NCBI RefSeq assembly: GCF_005047635.1
Contig: NZ_SUKC01000001.1
Coordinates: 186,001-250,000 of the forward strand
Reading direction: 5' to 3'
Source of the DNA: Arthrobacter sp. CAU 1506
GTDB taxonomy: Bacteria > Actinomycetota > Actinomycetes > Actinomycetales > Micrococcaceae
DNA: 64,000 bases
Part shown: in pieces, positions 19,007 to 27,632 of the stretch
Position numbering within the stretch: position 1 is the stretch's first letter
How the letters are laid out: each line of letters begins with the position of its first letter
Made by a program: the position numbers and the translations under genes
Notes under the pieces: model-generated
What the model was told of the DNA's origin: nothing
The model's database searches: none
The model's input: only the letters and a program-made list of their open reading frames with translations

Positions 19007-20610
19007 GGAAGGTCCTCGAAGCGCAGCGAGATGCCGTCGCCCAGGTCCGCGATGTCGCCGTCCAGCAGCATGACCGCTTCCCCGTGGCCCAGCCGCCGCG
19101 GGGCTTGCCGGCCGCGCAGCAGCACGGTGCCGTTGGTGGACTTCAGGTCGGACAGGATCACGTGCCAGCCTTCCAGCCTGACTTCCACATGCGAGCGCGA
19201 AATATCCCCGCTGGCACTGTGGACCGGGACCAGCCGCGGCATCACGCTGCCCTGCACCCGGTTGGCCGAAGGCTGCCGTCCGACGATCACCGGCCGGTCC
19301 AGCTCCACCACGTCGCCGGTGGAAATCCGCATCCGGCCAAGTGCCGGCCGTTGCACCTCCTGGGCGTCCTGCTCCAGCGCAGCGCCGCAGAGGGCACAGG
19401 CGGAAGTGGTCGGCGGGTTGGCATGGCCGTGCCGGCACATCCGGGCCAGCACCATCGGCGCCGTGCTCGGCGCGGTGCTCGACGCCGAAGCGGGCGTCGG
19501 GGCAGCGGGCACTGCGGAAAGATCGGGCAGCTCGCTGCGCATCAGCGTCTGCCCGTCGTGGTCGCCCTCGTCGCTCCCGGCGGGTTGCGCGGTCGGCTGC
19601 ACGGTCGGCAGCACGGTCGGCTGCGCGGTCTGCTGCCCGGTCGGCGGGACCTCAGCGCGCGCCGAAGCGGAGCGCGTCAGCCAGGGTACGGCGTCGATCA
19701 GGTCTGCCGGTCGGGTCGGATTCCCGCCTGCCCGGCCGTCCGGGGTGTCGGGCGCGACGGCGGCTCCCCTCCCCTGCACGTTCGACTGCTGCGGCGGTGC
19801 CGGTGGCAAGTTGGCGCGTTGGGCGGCGGCGTGGATGACCGTCTGGTCCAGATCGTCAACGGCTGCCTCGCCGTGCGTGTCCGCCTGGCCGCCGGCCGGC
19901 TGTTCGACGGCAGAGGCCGGGTCAGCCGCGGCCGCAGCGTCGTCGAGCTCATCGTCGGGCTCGTCCACGAGCTCGTCATCTGGCACGTAGATGCCGGTCA
20001 TGTCCAGATTTGATTCGGCTCCCACGGAAGCGGGCACCGGTACGGCGGCCCCGGCCTGCCGCGGTGCAGCGGCTTCGGCATGCCGCGGCCGCACGGCGGC
20101 TTCGGGCCGGGGTTTGGCGGTGTCGGAGCTGGCACCGGACGCCCGGGCATCATCGGAAGCCTCGACCACACGGCCCAGCCGAAGGATCCCCAACTGGACG
20201 GCTCCGGCGCGCAACGGCAGCCATGGTCCCGGCTGGGCTGCTGTTCCGCTCGCACCGGATCCGGCCGCAATAGTCACCTTGTCTGACGCCAGCCGTCCCT
20301 CGGTCCAGCTGGAGACTCCCCGCCCGCTGAGTTCCTGGCCGTCCGAATCGGCAGAAACCACCACGTCTCCACGGAGCACCGCGTGGATGCCTCCGGTTGA
20401 GGAGATGATGCCGAACTGCGGCATGGCGGACAGGTTGGCGCCGCAGCAGGACACGATGGTACCCAGCAAAGACTCCAGCGTGGAGCCGGACTCCAACTCC
20501 CGCCAGAGCTGCTGCACCAGGTCATCGGCGGCACCGGGTTCGAGAAGTACGGCGGTACCGCCACTGACCAGACCGATCCACGCTCCCGGGGAGTAGGTCA
20601 GGCCGGTCAC
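19003..20610 (-). CDS. Zinc-ribbon / FHA-domain protein
   Basis: 535 residues from the GTG at 20610, overlapping the PP2C stop by 4 bp (GTGA). The first 130 residues form a small folded region (YSPGAWIGLVSGGTAVLLEPGA...) of unknown type. A long Ala/Pro/Asp/Thr-rich, probably disordered stretch follows, including a QPTVLPTVQPTAQP repeat near residue 345 and several DDELVDEPDDELDD acidic patches. Then comes a Cys4 ribbon (CRHGHANPPTTSACALCG) and a C-terminal FHA domain with intact GRQPSANR, ISRSHVEV and STNGT motifs, which should bind a phosphothreonine. Threonines in the disordered part are candidate substrates of the neighbouring kinase. Resembles GarA/Fha1-type adaptor proteins in role. Confidence 0.85.
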   Translation of the reverse strand: MTGLTYSPGAWIGLVSGGTAVLLEPGAADDLVQQLWRELESGSTLESLLGTIVSCCGANLSAMPQFGIISSTGGIHAVLRGDVVVSADSDGQELSGRGVSSWTEGRLASDKVTIAAGSGASGTAAQPGPWLPLRAGAVQLGILRLGRVVEASDDARASGASSDTAKPRPEAAVRPRHAEAAAPRQAGAAVPVPASVGAESNLDMTGIYVPDDELVDEPDDELDDAAAAADPASAVEQPAGGQADTHGEAAVDDLDQTVIHAAAQRANLPPAPPQQSNVQGRGAAVAPDTPDGRAGGNPTRPADLIDAVPWLTRSASARAEVPPTGQQTAQPTVLPTVQPTAQPAGSDEGDHDGQTLMRSELPDLSAVPAAPTPASASSTAPSTAPMVLARMCRHGHANPPTTSACALCGAALEQDAQEVQRPALGRMRISTGDVVELDRPVIVGRQPSANRVQGSVMPRLVPVHSASGDISRSHVEVRLEGWHVILSDLKSTNGTVLLRGRQAPRRLGHGEAVMLLDGDIADLGDGISLRFEDLP

Positions 20611-21446
20611 CGGTCATCCTCCTCCGGGGCCGGCTCTCCGGGAGCCGGCAGTCGTGGCAGCGTCGTCGTGTCCTCCTGCCGTGGCGCGGTCGAGGCGTCC
20701 TCGGGCTCGCCGTCGAGGCCGTCGGCGTCAATCACCACCACGGTGATGTTGTCCCGGCCGCCGGAGCGCAGCGCCGCCTGGATCAACGAATCGACAGCTT
20801 CCTGCGGGTGGGACACAGAGGTGAGGATCGTGTAGATGTGGTCGTTACTGACCTCCGAGGTCAGTCCGTCGGAACAGATCATGATCCTGTCCCCGGGTTC
20901 CACCGGAACCATCCAGAAGTCCGGCTGGTTGTCTTCGCCGGTTCCCAGCGCCCGGGTGACGACGTGCCGGCGCGGGTGGACCAGGGCCTCCTGTGCCGTG
21001 ATCCGTCCGGCCTCCAGCAGTTCCTGCACCTCGGAGTGGTCCACGCTGATTTGTTCGAGCCTGCCTTGGTGCAGCCTGTAAGTGCGCGAATCGCCCACGT
21101 TGAACACCAGCCAGTAGGGCACACCGCGTTCGGAAACCAGCGCCGCGCCGGACACGGTAGTGCCCGCCCGGGAGGCGGCTGCATCCCTGATCCGCGCGTC
21201 GGCCCGGGCAATCAGCTGTTCGAGCTCGTGCGCGCCCAGCTCGTGGCTCGCCACATAATCGCGCATTGTTTCCACACAGATGCGGCTGGCCACTTCCCCG
21301 GCCTCATGTCCGCCCATCCCATCGGCCACGACGAACATGGTGCCGTCGGCCAGATAGGCGTCCTCGTTCAGCATCCGCCGTAGTCCGCGATCGGAGCCCG
21401 CGCCGACGTTGAGCCGGATGTCGCCGGCACCCGAAGCCGCGTTCAT
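20607..21446 (-). CDS. PP2C-family Ser/Thr protein phosphatase
   Basis: 279 residues from the ATG at 21446, overlapping the previous gene's stop by 4 bp. It carries the metal-binding motifs of the family: GLRRMLNEDAYL, FVVADGMGGHEAGEVAS, FNVGDSRTYRL, CSDGLTSEV and GGRDNITVVVI. It is soluble, without the membrane segment seen in mycobacterial PstP, and ends in an acidic Pro-rich tail. In bacteria such phosphatases reverse Ser/Thr kinases; the kinase is two genes downstream, so this is its natural antagonist. Confidence 0.95.
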   Translation of the reverse strand: MNAASGAGDIRLNVGAGSDRGLRRMLNEDAYLADGTMFVVADGMGGHEAGEVASRICVETMRDYVASHELGAHELEQLIARADARIRDAAASRAGTTVSGAALVSERGVPYWLVFNVGDSRTYRLHQGRLEQISVDHSEVQELLEAGRITAQEALVHPRRHVVTRALGTGEDNQPDFWMVPVEPGDRIMICSDGLTSEVSNDHIYTILTSVSHPQEAVDSLIQAALRSGGRDNITVVVIDADGLDGEPEDASTAPRQEDTTTLPRLPAPGEPAPEEDDR

Positions 21447-22696
21447 GCCGCTCCGATGGTGAAGCTGCGGTCGCCGAATTCCACGGTGGCACCGGGTACC
21501 GCTGCCACCGGTATCCCCGGAACCAGTGGCCGGCGGATGCCGTCTGCACCGGTCACGGCGCTCCCATTCGTCGAGTTGCGGTCGGTGACCCACACAGTGG
21601 CGCCGTCGACGCGCAGCAGCACATGGGTCTTGGATACCGAGCGTCCCATGTCCGCGAAATCGATCAGTTGGTCGATGTCCTCGCCGGCGGCTGCCGCAGG
21701 GTTGCGCCCGATCAGCGCAGTCGTTTCAAGCACCACGTCGCGCCCGTCGTCGAAGGTAATGGTGAGGGGGCCTGCAGGCGTGTTGGAGGCGCGGACCATG
21801 GTGGCAGCGAATTCATCGTCGGGATGACCGCCCGCAACCGCACCTCCCGCTGCCGGTCCCGCCGCGACTTGTCCCGGCGCTGCCGGTCCCGCCGCGGCCA
21901 AGGCGTACGAAGGCTCGGCATCGCGGCTGGCGTGGTCTCCAGCCATCGGAGAGCTCGGCGGCACCTGGGCGATGGCCGGCGCAGCGGTCGGGACGGGCGC
22001 AGCCGCTGACGCGACCGCCGGTGCCGCGTCGGAGCCGAATCCAGGGATGGCGGAAATAACGCCGGAAGGCTGCCGGGCCGCTTCCACCGGGAATGCCTCG
22101 TTTGGACGCTGTGCCTGCGCAGCCGCGCCGGCGAAACCGGTGTGTACGTCGGTGCCCTCCGGCGCAAAGGCCGCGGGCCCATACAGTCCACCGGTGGTCA
22201 GCGGGTCGCGGCCCTGCGCCACATCCAGCACCAGGGTCTTGGCCACCTTGTCATGCCAGCCCTGCCGCTTGTGGTTCCGGTCCCACACATTGGAGACCAC
22301 CACGACGACGGCGCCGACGGCCAGCGCCAGCCCGCCCACCGCGATGATCAGGCCGCGCAGGAAGATGGCGCCCCAGCCCGCCGCAAGGCCGTCCTCGTTG
22401 GCGGTGCGGAGGCCCAGCACCAGGTTGCCGGGAGTCTTGCCGGTGGTGGCTTCCCAGCCCCACAGCCACACCGTGTAGGCCAGCGACAGCAGCGAAGCCA
22501 GGCCGATCCAGAGGAACATTCCGCCCACCGCCGAGGCGGCCGCGGAGGCGCTGCCCGAGGCTGCCGCCTGCATCAGCGCCGGAACGGTGGCGGCGTAGGC
22601 GGCCAGCATCAGGACGGCCGGCGGAATCTTGTCGATCAGCCACGCCCCGAGCCGTTTTCCGGCCGAGGCGCTGACCAGATTCAGTCCTGCTGCCAC
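21443..22696 (-). CDS. RDD-FHA membrane protein
   Basis: 417 residues from the GTG at 22696; the first 16 bp overlap the end of the transglutaminase-like gene. The N-terminal RDD region (residues about 8-155) has membrane segments (VLMLAAYAATVPALM, GMFLWIGLASLLSLAYTVW, GLIIAVGGLALAVGAVVVVV) and ends in RQGWHDKVAKTLVLD, a typical RDD finish. A disordered Ala/Pro linker leads to a C-terminal FHA domain (ALIGRNP, RSVSKTHVLLRV, RNSTNGSAV). It would place a phosphothreonine reader at the inner membrane. RDD proteins are of uncertain function, with transport suggested for some. Confidence 0.88.
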   Translation of the reverse strand: MAAGLNLVSASAGKRLGAWLIDKIPPAVLMLAAYAATVPALMQAAASGSASAAASAVGGMFLWIGLASLLSLAYTVWLWGWEATTGKTPGNLVLGLRTANEDGLAAGWGAIFLRGLIIAVGGLALAVGAVVVVVSNVWDRNHKRQGWHDKVAKTLVLDVAQGRDPLTTGGLYGPAAFAPEGTDVHTGFAGAAAQAQRPNEAFPVEAARQPSGVISAIPGFGSDAAPAVASAAAPVPTAAPAIAQVPPSSPMAGDHASRDAEPSYALAAAGPAAPGQVAAGPAAGGAVAGGHPDDEFAATMVRASNTPAGPLTITFDDGRDVVLETTALIGRNPAAAAGEDIDQLIDFADMGRSVSKTHVLLRVDGATVWVTDRNSTNGSAVTGADGIRRPLVPGIPVAAVPGATVEFGDRSFTIGAA

Positions 22697-25179
22697 GTGC
22701 TGCTCCCGCCTTTTTCCGACCGTCCGGCCTGTGAGTCTACTTTAGGGATTCTAGCGGCGGCCGGACCGCTCCGGCGCTGCGCGAGCCGCCGCCTGGCGTC
22801 GGCCACCAGCGACCGCGGGGTGTACTTGGCCCGCTGCCGCTGCCAGAAGCCCAGCGAGCCCTTCATCTCCGCCAGCGACTGGTCCACATGGTCCCAATAC
22901 TGCTGCACCTGGACCTCGGTCGGCTCGGCGGCCCCGAAGATCGCTGCGTCGGCCCGGTGCGCCAGCAGCGTGGTGCCCGCCGCCGTCGTCGGGAATTGCT
23001 CCGCCAAGGCGGTCGCATGCTCGCGCCGGGTCGCGTTGCTGGCGGCCTGTGCTCCCATGTCCGTGGCCAGCGAGACCACTTCGCGCCAGCCTCCGCCCAC
23101 CCGCTGGCTGGGCAGGCCTTCGCTGGCCCGCCGCTTGCGCCGGCTCAGCTTCAGCCAGGCGATCAGCAACAGCGGCGCCAGCAGCACCGCCAGCGGAATG
23201 GCTGCCATCCCGATCGCCACAAACAGCCAGCCCCACTGGTCCCAGAAGGACCTGTCCTGCTGCTCGGCGTCCTGTGGTTCCGGCGCCGTGTCCGGCGGCA
23301 ATTCGGCCGGTTCCTGCGGCGGAGGCGGCGGCTGCAGGACCTGCGGCTTCGGCGTGGATTTGGGCTCCTGCTGCGGCGGCGTCGGCTCGTTGTCTTCGTC
23401 CGGCGTGGGATCGAACGCGACCCAGCCGGCGTGTTCGAACGCCACCTCCACCCAGGCGTGCACGTCCTCGCCCTTGATCTCCACCGGTGCCGAGCCGGAG
23501 CGGTCCTCCTGCGGATCCGGGTAGAAACCCATCACCACCCGCGCCGGGATGCCAAGATGCCGGGACATCAGCGCCATGGCGACGGCGTACTGCTCGTCGT
23601 CGCCAATCATCTGGTCGGCATCCAGCAGCTGGATCATCCGCCCGGCATGATGGCCGGACAGGCTGCGGGCCTCGTCTTCCTTGCCGTTGCTGAAGAAACC
23701 GTTCTCGCGCAGGTTCCGCTCCAACTGGCGGACCTGTTCAATCGGTACCGTCGCTTCGCCGACGAACTCGTTGGCCTTCGCCGCGATGATGTCAGGCACC
23801 CGGGCCGGTTCCGGCAAACGGACGGACGCGAAGTCGTATTGGGCCAGCTGGGCGTCTTCCCACCGGCTCGGGAACGTGGTCTCCACCGTGTAGCCGTCGC
23901 CGGCCTGCAGGTAGCGCGTGGTCAGCGCAGTTTTCGCGTCGTCGTTGTAGAACAACGAACCGCCCAGCTCGCCGGACCGTTGGCCGTGGAACGCCACGCC
24001 GTTGATCCGGCCGCCGACCGGCAGCCAGACCCCGCTGTAGTCCGCAATCTGGATGTCCAACCGCGTCCCGTCGCCGGATATCTGGCCCAGCGACTCGGCG
24101 TCGCCCACCGGTGTGAAGTTACCGCCGCTTTCCGGATTGACGTTGTACACCGTGCCGTCGAAGGTATCAAGCGCCGCCAATCGCACCCGCTGGCCCTCCG
24201 GCAGCCCCGCCACGGTGAACAGCGTCTCGTCGGGCCGGTCCTTCACGTAGCCGCGGAATTCCATCAGCGGGCTCGGGTAGTCATACAGATTGACCGGCGG
24301 AACGACGACGTCGCGCAGCACCTCGCGATCGCCCCGCGCCGTGAGTGCCGGGCCGGCCAGCGCCGTCAACACCACCGCGCCCGCCAGCATGCCGGCGCCC
24401 ATGCCCAGCCTGCGCCGCAGCCCCGCCCGGTGCGCGGCCGGGTCGGCCAGCGCCGGGCTGGCCGCCACGCCCGCGGACGCATCGCCGCGGACCAGATGGC
24501 GGTGCCACGCAAGCCAGGCCGCCGATACAGCAACCAGCAGCACGCCGCGTAGCACCGGCAGGGCCGGCACGTCGGTGCCGAAGGCGATGCCAAGCAGGAA
24601 GAATGCCAGCACCGGCAGCAGCGGCCAATACGGTCTGCGGACGCGCCAGGCCAAAGTGCCGGCCAGCAGGGCCGCGGCCAGTGCTCCGAGGAACGGCACC
24701 ACGAGCATGCCGTTGGAGACTCCCACCGGCGGGGCAACGGTGAGGATGTCCTTCCACGCGAAGACGAAGCCGGTCAGCACGGTGCGCAAGGATTCGAGCG
24801 ACGGCAGCACTCCGCCGATGGCTTCGGTGGGAGCGGCGAAGGCGCTGCCCAGCAGCAGGTAGGCGCCGAGCCCGGCGGTGGCCGTGGACAACAGCCCCAA
24901 CCGGTACCGGGCACAGGCCAGCGACAGCAGCAGACCGACGACAATGCCGCCGAATCCCGCGGTCAGATAACGGCCGTTGCCGCCGAAAACATGGTGGAAG
25001 CCAGCCAGCCCCAGTCCGAGCAGCAGCACCAAGGCCGCAGCGTCGATGGCTAGTTGGCGTCCGGGCCGTGGCAGCCACGCCCCCAGTCCCCCGCGGGCGC
25101 CGTTCACTGCGCCCGCCGCACGACGGCGGGCCCGGTCAGGCCGCCGGCCCGGCGACGAAGCGTTTCCACCGCCATTCAT
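22681..25179 (-). CDS. TgpA/DUF3488-type transglutaminase-like membrane protein with altered catalytic Cys
   Basis: 832 residues; the ATG overlaps the DUF58 stop (ATGA). The N-terminal half has about seven membrane segments (residues 45-285), followed by an extracytoplasmic part with the transglutaminase-like core and one more membrane segment near residue 675, then a cytoplasmic tail. The core has VHAWVEV (His574) and VAFDPTP (Asp590), but the segment MIGDDEQYAVAMALMSRHLGIPARVVMG shows Asp528 where the nucleophilic Cys is expected (usually G-x-C-E-Q-Y). It is therefore unlikely to be an active cysteine acyltransferase. A Pro-rich segment (PPPPPQEPAELPP) precedes the last membrane helix. The MoxR-DUF58-TgpA gene order is widespread in bacteria. 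Confidence 0.9.
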   Translation of the reverse strand: MNGGGNASSPGRRPDRARRRAAGAVNGARGGLGAWLPRPGRQLAIDAAALVLLLGLGLAGFHHVFGGNGRYLTAGFGGIVVGLLLSLACARYRLGLLSTATAGLGAYLLLGSAFAAPTEAIGGVLPSLESLRTVLTGFVFAWKDILTVAPPVGVSNGMLVVPFLGALAAALLAGTLAWRVRRPYWPLLPVLAFFLLGIAFGTDVPALPVLRGVLLVAVSAAWLAWHRHLVRGDASAGVAASPALADPAAHRAGLRRRLGMGAGMLAGAVVLTALAGPALTARGDREVLRDVVVPPVNLYDYPSPLMEFRGYVKDRPDETLFTVAGLPEGQRVRLAALDTFDGTVYNVNPESGGNFTPVGDAESLGQISGDGTRLDIQIADYSGVWLPVGGRINGVAFHGQRSGELGGSLFYNDDAKTALTTRYLQAGDGYTVETTFPSRWEDAQLAQYDFASVRLPEPARVPDIIAAKANEFVGEATVPIEQVRQLERNLRENGFFSNGKEDEARSLSGHHAGRMIQLLDADQMIGDDEQYAVAMALMSRHLGIPARVVMGFYPDPQEDRSGSAPVEIKGEDVHAWVEVAFEHAGWVAFDPTPDEDNEPTPPQQEPKSTPKPQVLQPPPPPQEPAELPPDTAPEPQDAEQQDRSFWDQWGWLFVAIGMAAIPLAVLLAPLLLIAWLKLSRRKRRASEGLPSQRVGGGWREVVSLATDMGAQAASNATRREHATALAEQFPTTAAGTTLLAHRADAAIFGAAEPTEVQVQQYWDHVDQSLAEMKGSLGFWQRQRAKYTPRSLVADARRRLAQRRSGPAAARIPKVDSQAGRSEKGGSSTWQQD

Positions 25180-26528
25180 GCGGCCGCCTTCCGGAGCACG
25201 ATGGCCAGATCGTCCAGGCTAGGCAGCGACAACACAGACAGGTCGCCGATGGTCGCCCGAGCGGCCTCGAGTCCCCCGCCGCAGCGGATGGCGAAGGCAC
25301 GGATGCCGGCCGGCACCGCGGACGACGCCTGGCGCAGCTGGGTGGCGGACACCTGGTCGCCGACGATCAGGAACATGACCGAAGCGTTCGGCACGGCCTC
25401 GGCGGTGCTTCGGGCCAACTCAACCGCGGTGGACCGCTGCGGTTTGCCTTCGATCCGGGTCATTTCATCGAGCAGAATGCGGCCGGTTTCGCTGCGCAGC
25501 GGGCCCCGCTGGGTCAGCACGCTCAGGTTGCGCTGCTCGCGGATGGCCTGCAGCCCGATGGACGCCCCCACGGAGACGGCCAGCTCGAAGTCCTCCTCCG
25601 AGCTGTATTCCTCGGTGTTGGTGGAGACCGCCACGGCCAGGTGCGCGCGGCGGGTTTCCTCGAACTGGCGGACCATCAGCGAGTTGGTGCGTGCCGTTGT
25701 CTTCCAGTGGATGTAGCGGCGGTCGTCGCCGGGAACATAATCGCGCAGCGCGTGGAAGGAGACGTCGGCGCTGGCCAATTCCTTGGTGGGCAGTCCCTCG
25801 AGGTCGCGAATGAAGCCGGACGCGGAGCTGCCCAATGCGGTGGTGCGCGGATGAACAAACAGGTCGGTCGCTTCGGTCCACATCATTTGGCGGCGCAGCA
25901 GGCCCAGCGGATCCTGGCGCACCGAGCGGACCGGACCCACCACAATGACGGCGCGGCGCTGCGTCGGGATGGTAAACAGGTCCTCGTGCACCTGCCCGGC
26001 CTTCATCCGCGGCAGCTGGAACACGGCGGTGGCTGCTCCTACCGGCAGCTCCAGCGCGGCCGGCAGCAACGGCTTGTCCGCGGTGTTTGTTACGGCCACG
26101 CTGCCCACGGCCCGGTCACCGACCGCGACCCTGGTGCGCGCCAAGTCCAATTCCACGCCGTAGGACGAACGGCCGATGACAAAACCGATGGCCAGCAGCA
26201 GCAGAAACAGTCCCATCAGCGCTGCGATCTTGGCTTCCTGCCATCCGAAGGCCGTTCCAAGCACCACCAACAGCAGGGCGCTGCCGGCCACTACCCAGCC
26301 CAGCGGACTGACCGTATCCAGTACCGGCCTCAGGTAATGCCCCGTGGTCCGTCGGATCCGGTGCCAGCCCGGCAGCATGTATTGCTCGGTGAGTGACGCA
26401 GCTTCGGCCGCCAACGACGCCGGATGCAGCTTGCTGGACTTGTGCGGGGCTACCTGGCGAATCGTTTCGCCGAGCCCGCCGAGCCTGCTGGTCTGGTCCG
26501 GCTCCCGCTTCGTCGTCGTCTCCGTCAT
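25176..26528 (-). CDS. DUF58 protein (vWA-like), MoxR partner
   Basis: 450 residues. Two hydrophobic segments near residues 75-120 (LGWVVAGSALLLVVLGTAFG, IAALMGLFLLLLAIGFVIG) anchor it. The DUF58 hallmark FHALRDYVPGDDRRYIHWKTTARTNSLMVRQFE lies in the second half, and a vWA-like fold follows. These proteins are nearly always encoded next to MoxR ATPases, which are thought to act as chaperones for vWA/DUF58 partners. Starts 39 nt after the moxR-like gene stop and overlaps the transglutaminase-like gene by 4 bp. Confidence 0.92.
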   Translation of the reverse strand: MTETTTKREPDQTSRLGGLGETIRQVAPHKSSKLHPASLAAEAASLTEQYMLPGWHRIRRTTGHYLRPVLDTVSPLGWVVAGSALLLVVLGTAFGWQEAKIAALMGLFLLLLAIGFVIGRSSYGVELDLARTRVAVGDRAVGSVAVTNTADKPLLPAALELPVGAATAVFQLPRMKAGQVHEDLFTIPTQRRAVIVVGPVRSVRQDPLGLLRRQMMWTEATDLFVHPRTTALGSSASGFIRDLEGLPTKELASADVSFHALRDYVPGDDRRYIHWKTTARTNSLMVRQFEETRRAHLAVAVSTNTEEYSSEEDFELAVSVGASIGLQAIREQRNLSVLTQRGPLRSETGRILLDEMTRIEGKPQRSTAVELARSTAEAVPNASVMFLIVGDQVSATQLRQASSAVPAGIRAFAIRCGGGLEAARATIGDLSVLSLPSLDDLAIVLRKAAA

Positions 26529-26567
26529 GCAGCCGCTTCCAGCCGCGAAAGTATCTCGGGCACGGCC

Positions 26568-27539
26568 TTAGACCGTCACCCGCTGCTGCGGGGCCGGCAC
26601 CTCTGCCAGCACGCGGGACATCACGGCCTCCGGCGTCGCGCCGGCAAATTCCGCCTCGGGGTCCATCACAAACCGGTGGTTCCAGACCACCGGAGCCAGT
26701 TCCTTGATGTCGTCCGGCAGCACGAAGTTCCGGCCCTGGCTCGCGGCCCAGACCTTGGCCGCGCGGACCATGGCCAAGGCGCCGCGGACGCTCACGCCCA
26801 AGCGGGACTCCACCGCATTACGGGTTTCCTCGCACAAATGCGAGACGTACTCCAGCACCGAGGTGTCCACGTGGTTGGTGGCGGCCAGATCCGCCATGTC
26901 CCGCACCGCGTCGGTGGTGATGATCGGAGTCAGCGCCGCAGACCGGTCCCGGGTGCTGGCACCGCCCAGCAGTTCCACCGTCGACGCCCGGTCGGGGTAA
27001 CCGATGGACGTCTTGATCAAGAAGCGGTCCAGCTGGGCTTCCGGCAGCCGGTAGGTACCGGCCTGCTCGATCGGGTTCTGCGTGGCGATCACCATGAAGG
27101 GGCGGCCGGCGTCGTACGTCACGCCGTCCACCGTCACCCGGCCTTCCTCCATCACTTCCAGCAGCGCCGACTGGGTCTTCGGCGAGGCACGGTTGATCTC
27201 GTCCGCCAGCACCACCGTGGCGAAGATCGGGCCCTTGTGGAACTCAAACTTCTGCGTCTTCTGGTCGTAAATCGTGATGCCCGTGACGTCCGACGGCAGC
27301 AGATCCGGCGTGAACTGGATGCGCGAGTTCGAACCCTGCACCGTGGCGGACAGCGACCGGGCCAGCATCGTCTTGCCCGTCCCCGGTGCATCCTCCAGCA
27401 GCACATGCCCCTCGGCCAGCATGGCGGTGAGCACCAGACGCACCACCTGGTTCTTACCCAGCACCGCCTGGCCCACATTGGCGGCCAGCTTCTCGAACGT
27501 CTCGGCGAACCACTCGGCCTGCTCGGAAGTCATCGTCAT
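26568..27539 (-). CDS. MoxR-family AAA+ ATPase
   Basis: 323 residues, the usual MoxR length. Walker A is EDAPGTGKTMLARSL, Walker B is VVLADEINRASPKTQSALLEVMEE, the sensor-1 region is FMVIATQNPIEQAGTYRLPEAQLDRF, and the arginine-rich lid follows. MoxR ATPases remodel or mature protein complexes together with vWA/DUF58 proteins. The gene starts 93 nt after the giant surface-protein gene on the same strand and precedes the DUF58 gene. The surface protein is a plausible client by position, which is inference only. Confidence 0.95.
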   Translation of the reverse strand: MTMTSEQAEWFAETFEKLAANVGQAVLGKNQVVRLVLTAMLAEGHVLLEDAPGTGKTMLARSLSATVQGSNSRIQFTPDLLPSDVTGITIYDQKTQKFEFHKGPIFATVVLADEINRASPKTQSALLEVMEEGRVTVDGVTYDAGRPFMVIATQNPIEQAGTYRLPEAQLDRFLIKTSIGYPDRASTVELLGGASTRDRSAALTPIITTDAVRDMADLAATNHVDTSVLEYVSHLCEETRNAVESRLGVSVRGALAMVRAAKVWAASQGRNFVLPDDIKELAPVVWNHRFVMDPEAEFAGATPEAVMSRVLAEVPAPQQRVTV

Positions 27540-27632
27540 GCTGTTCTCGATCTCTCTTCGTCGTGCATCGGTGTCAAAAGCCTCTAGTTACTTTACGGAG
27601 TGGGCTGCACTGGTCCCATATCCAGACCTTGT

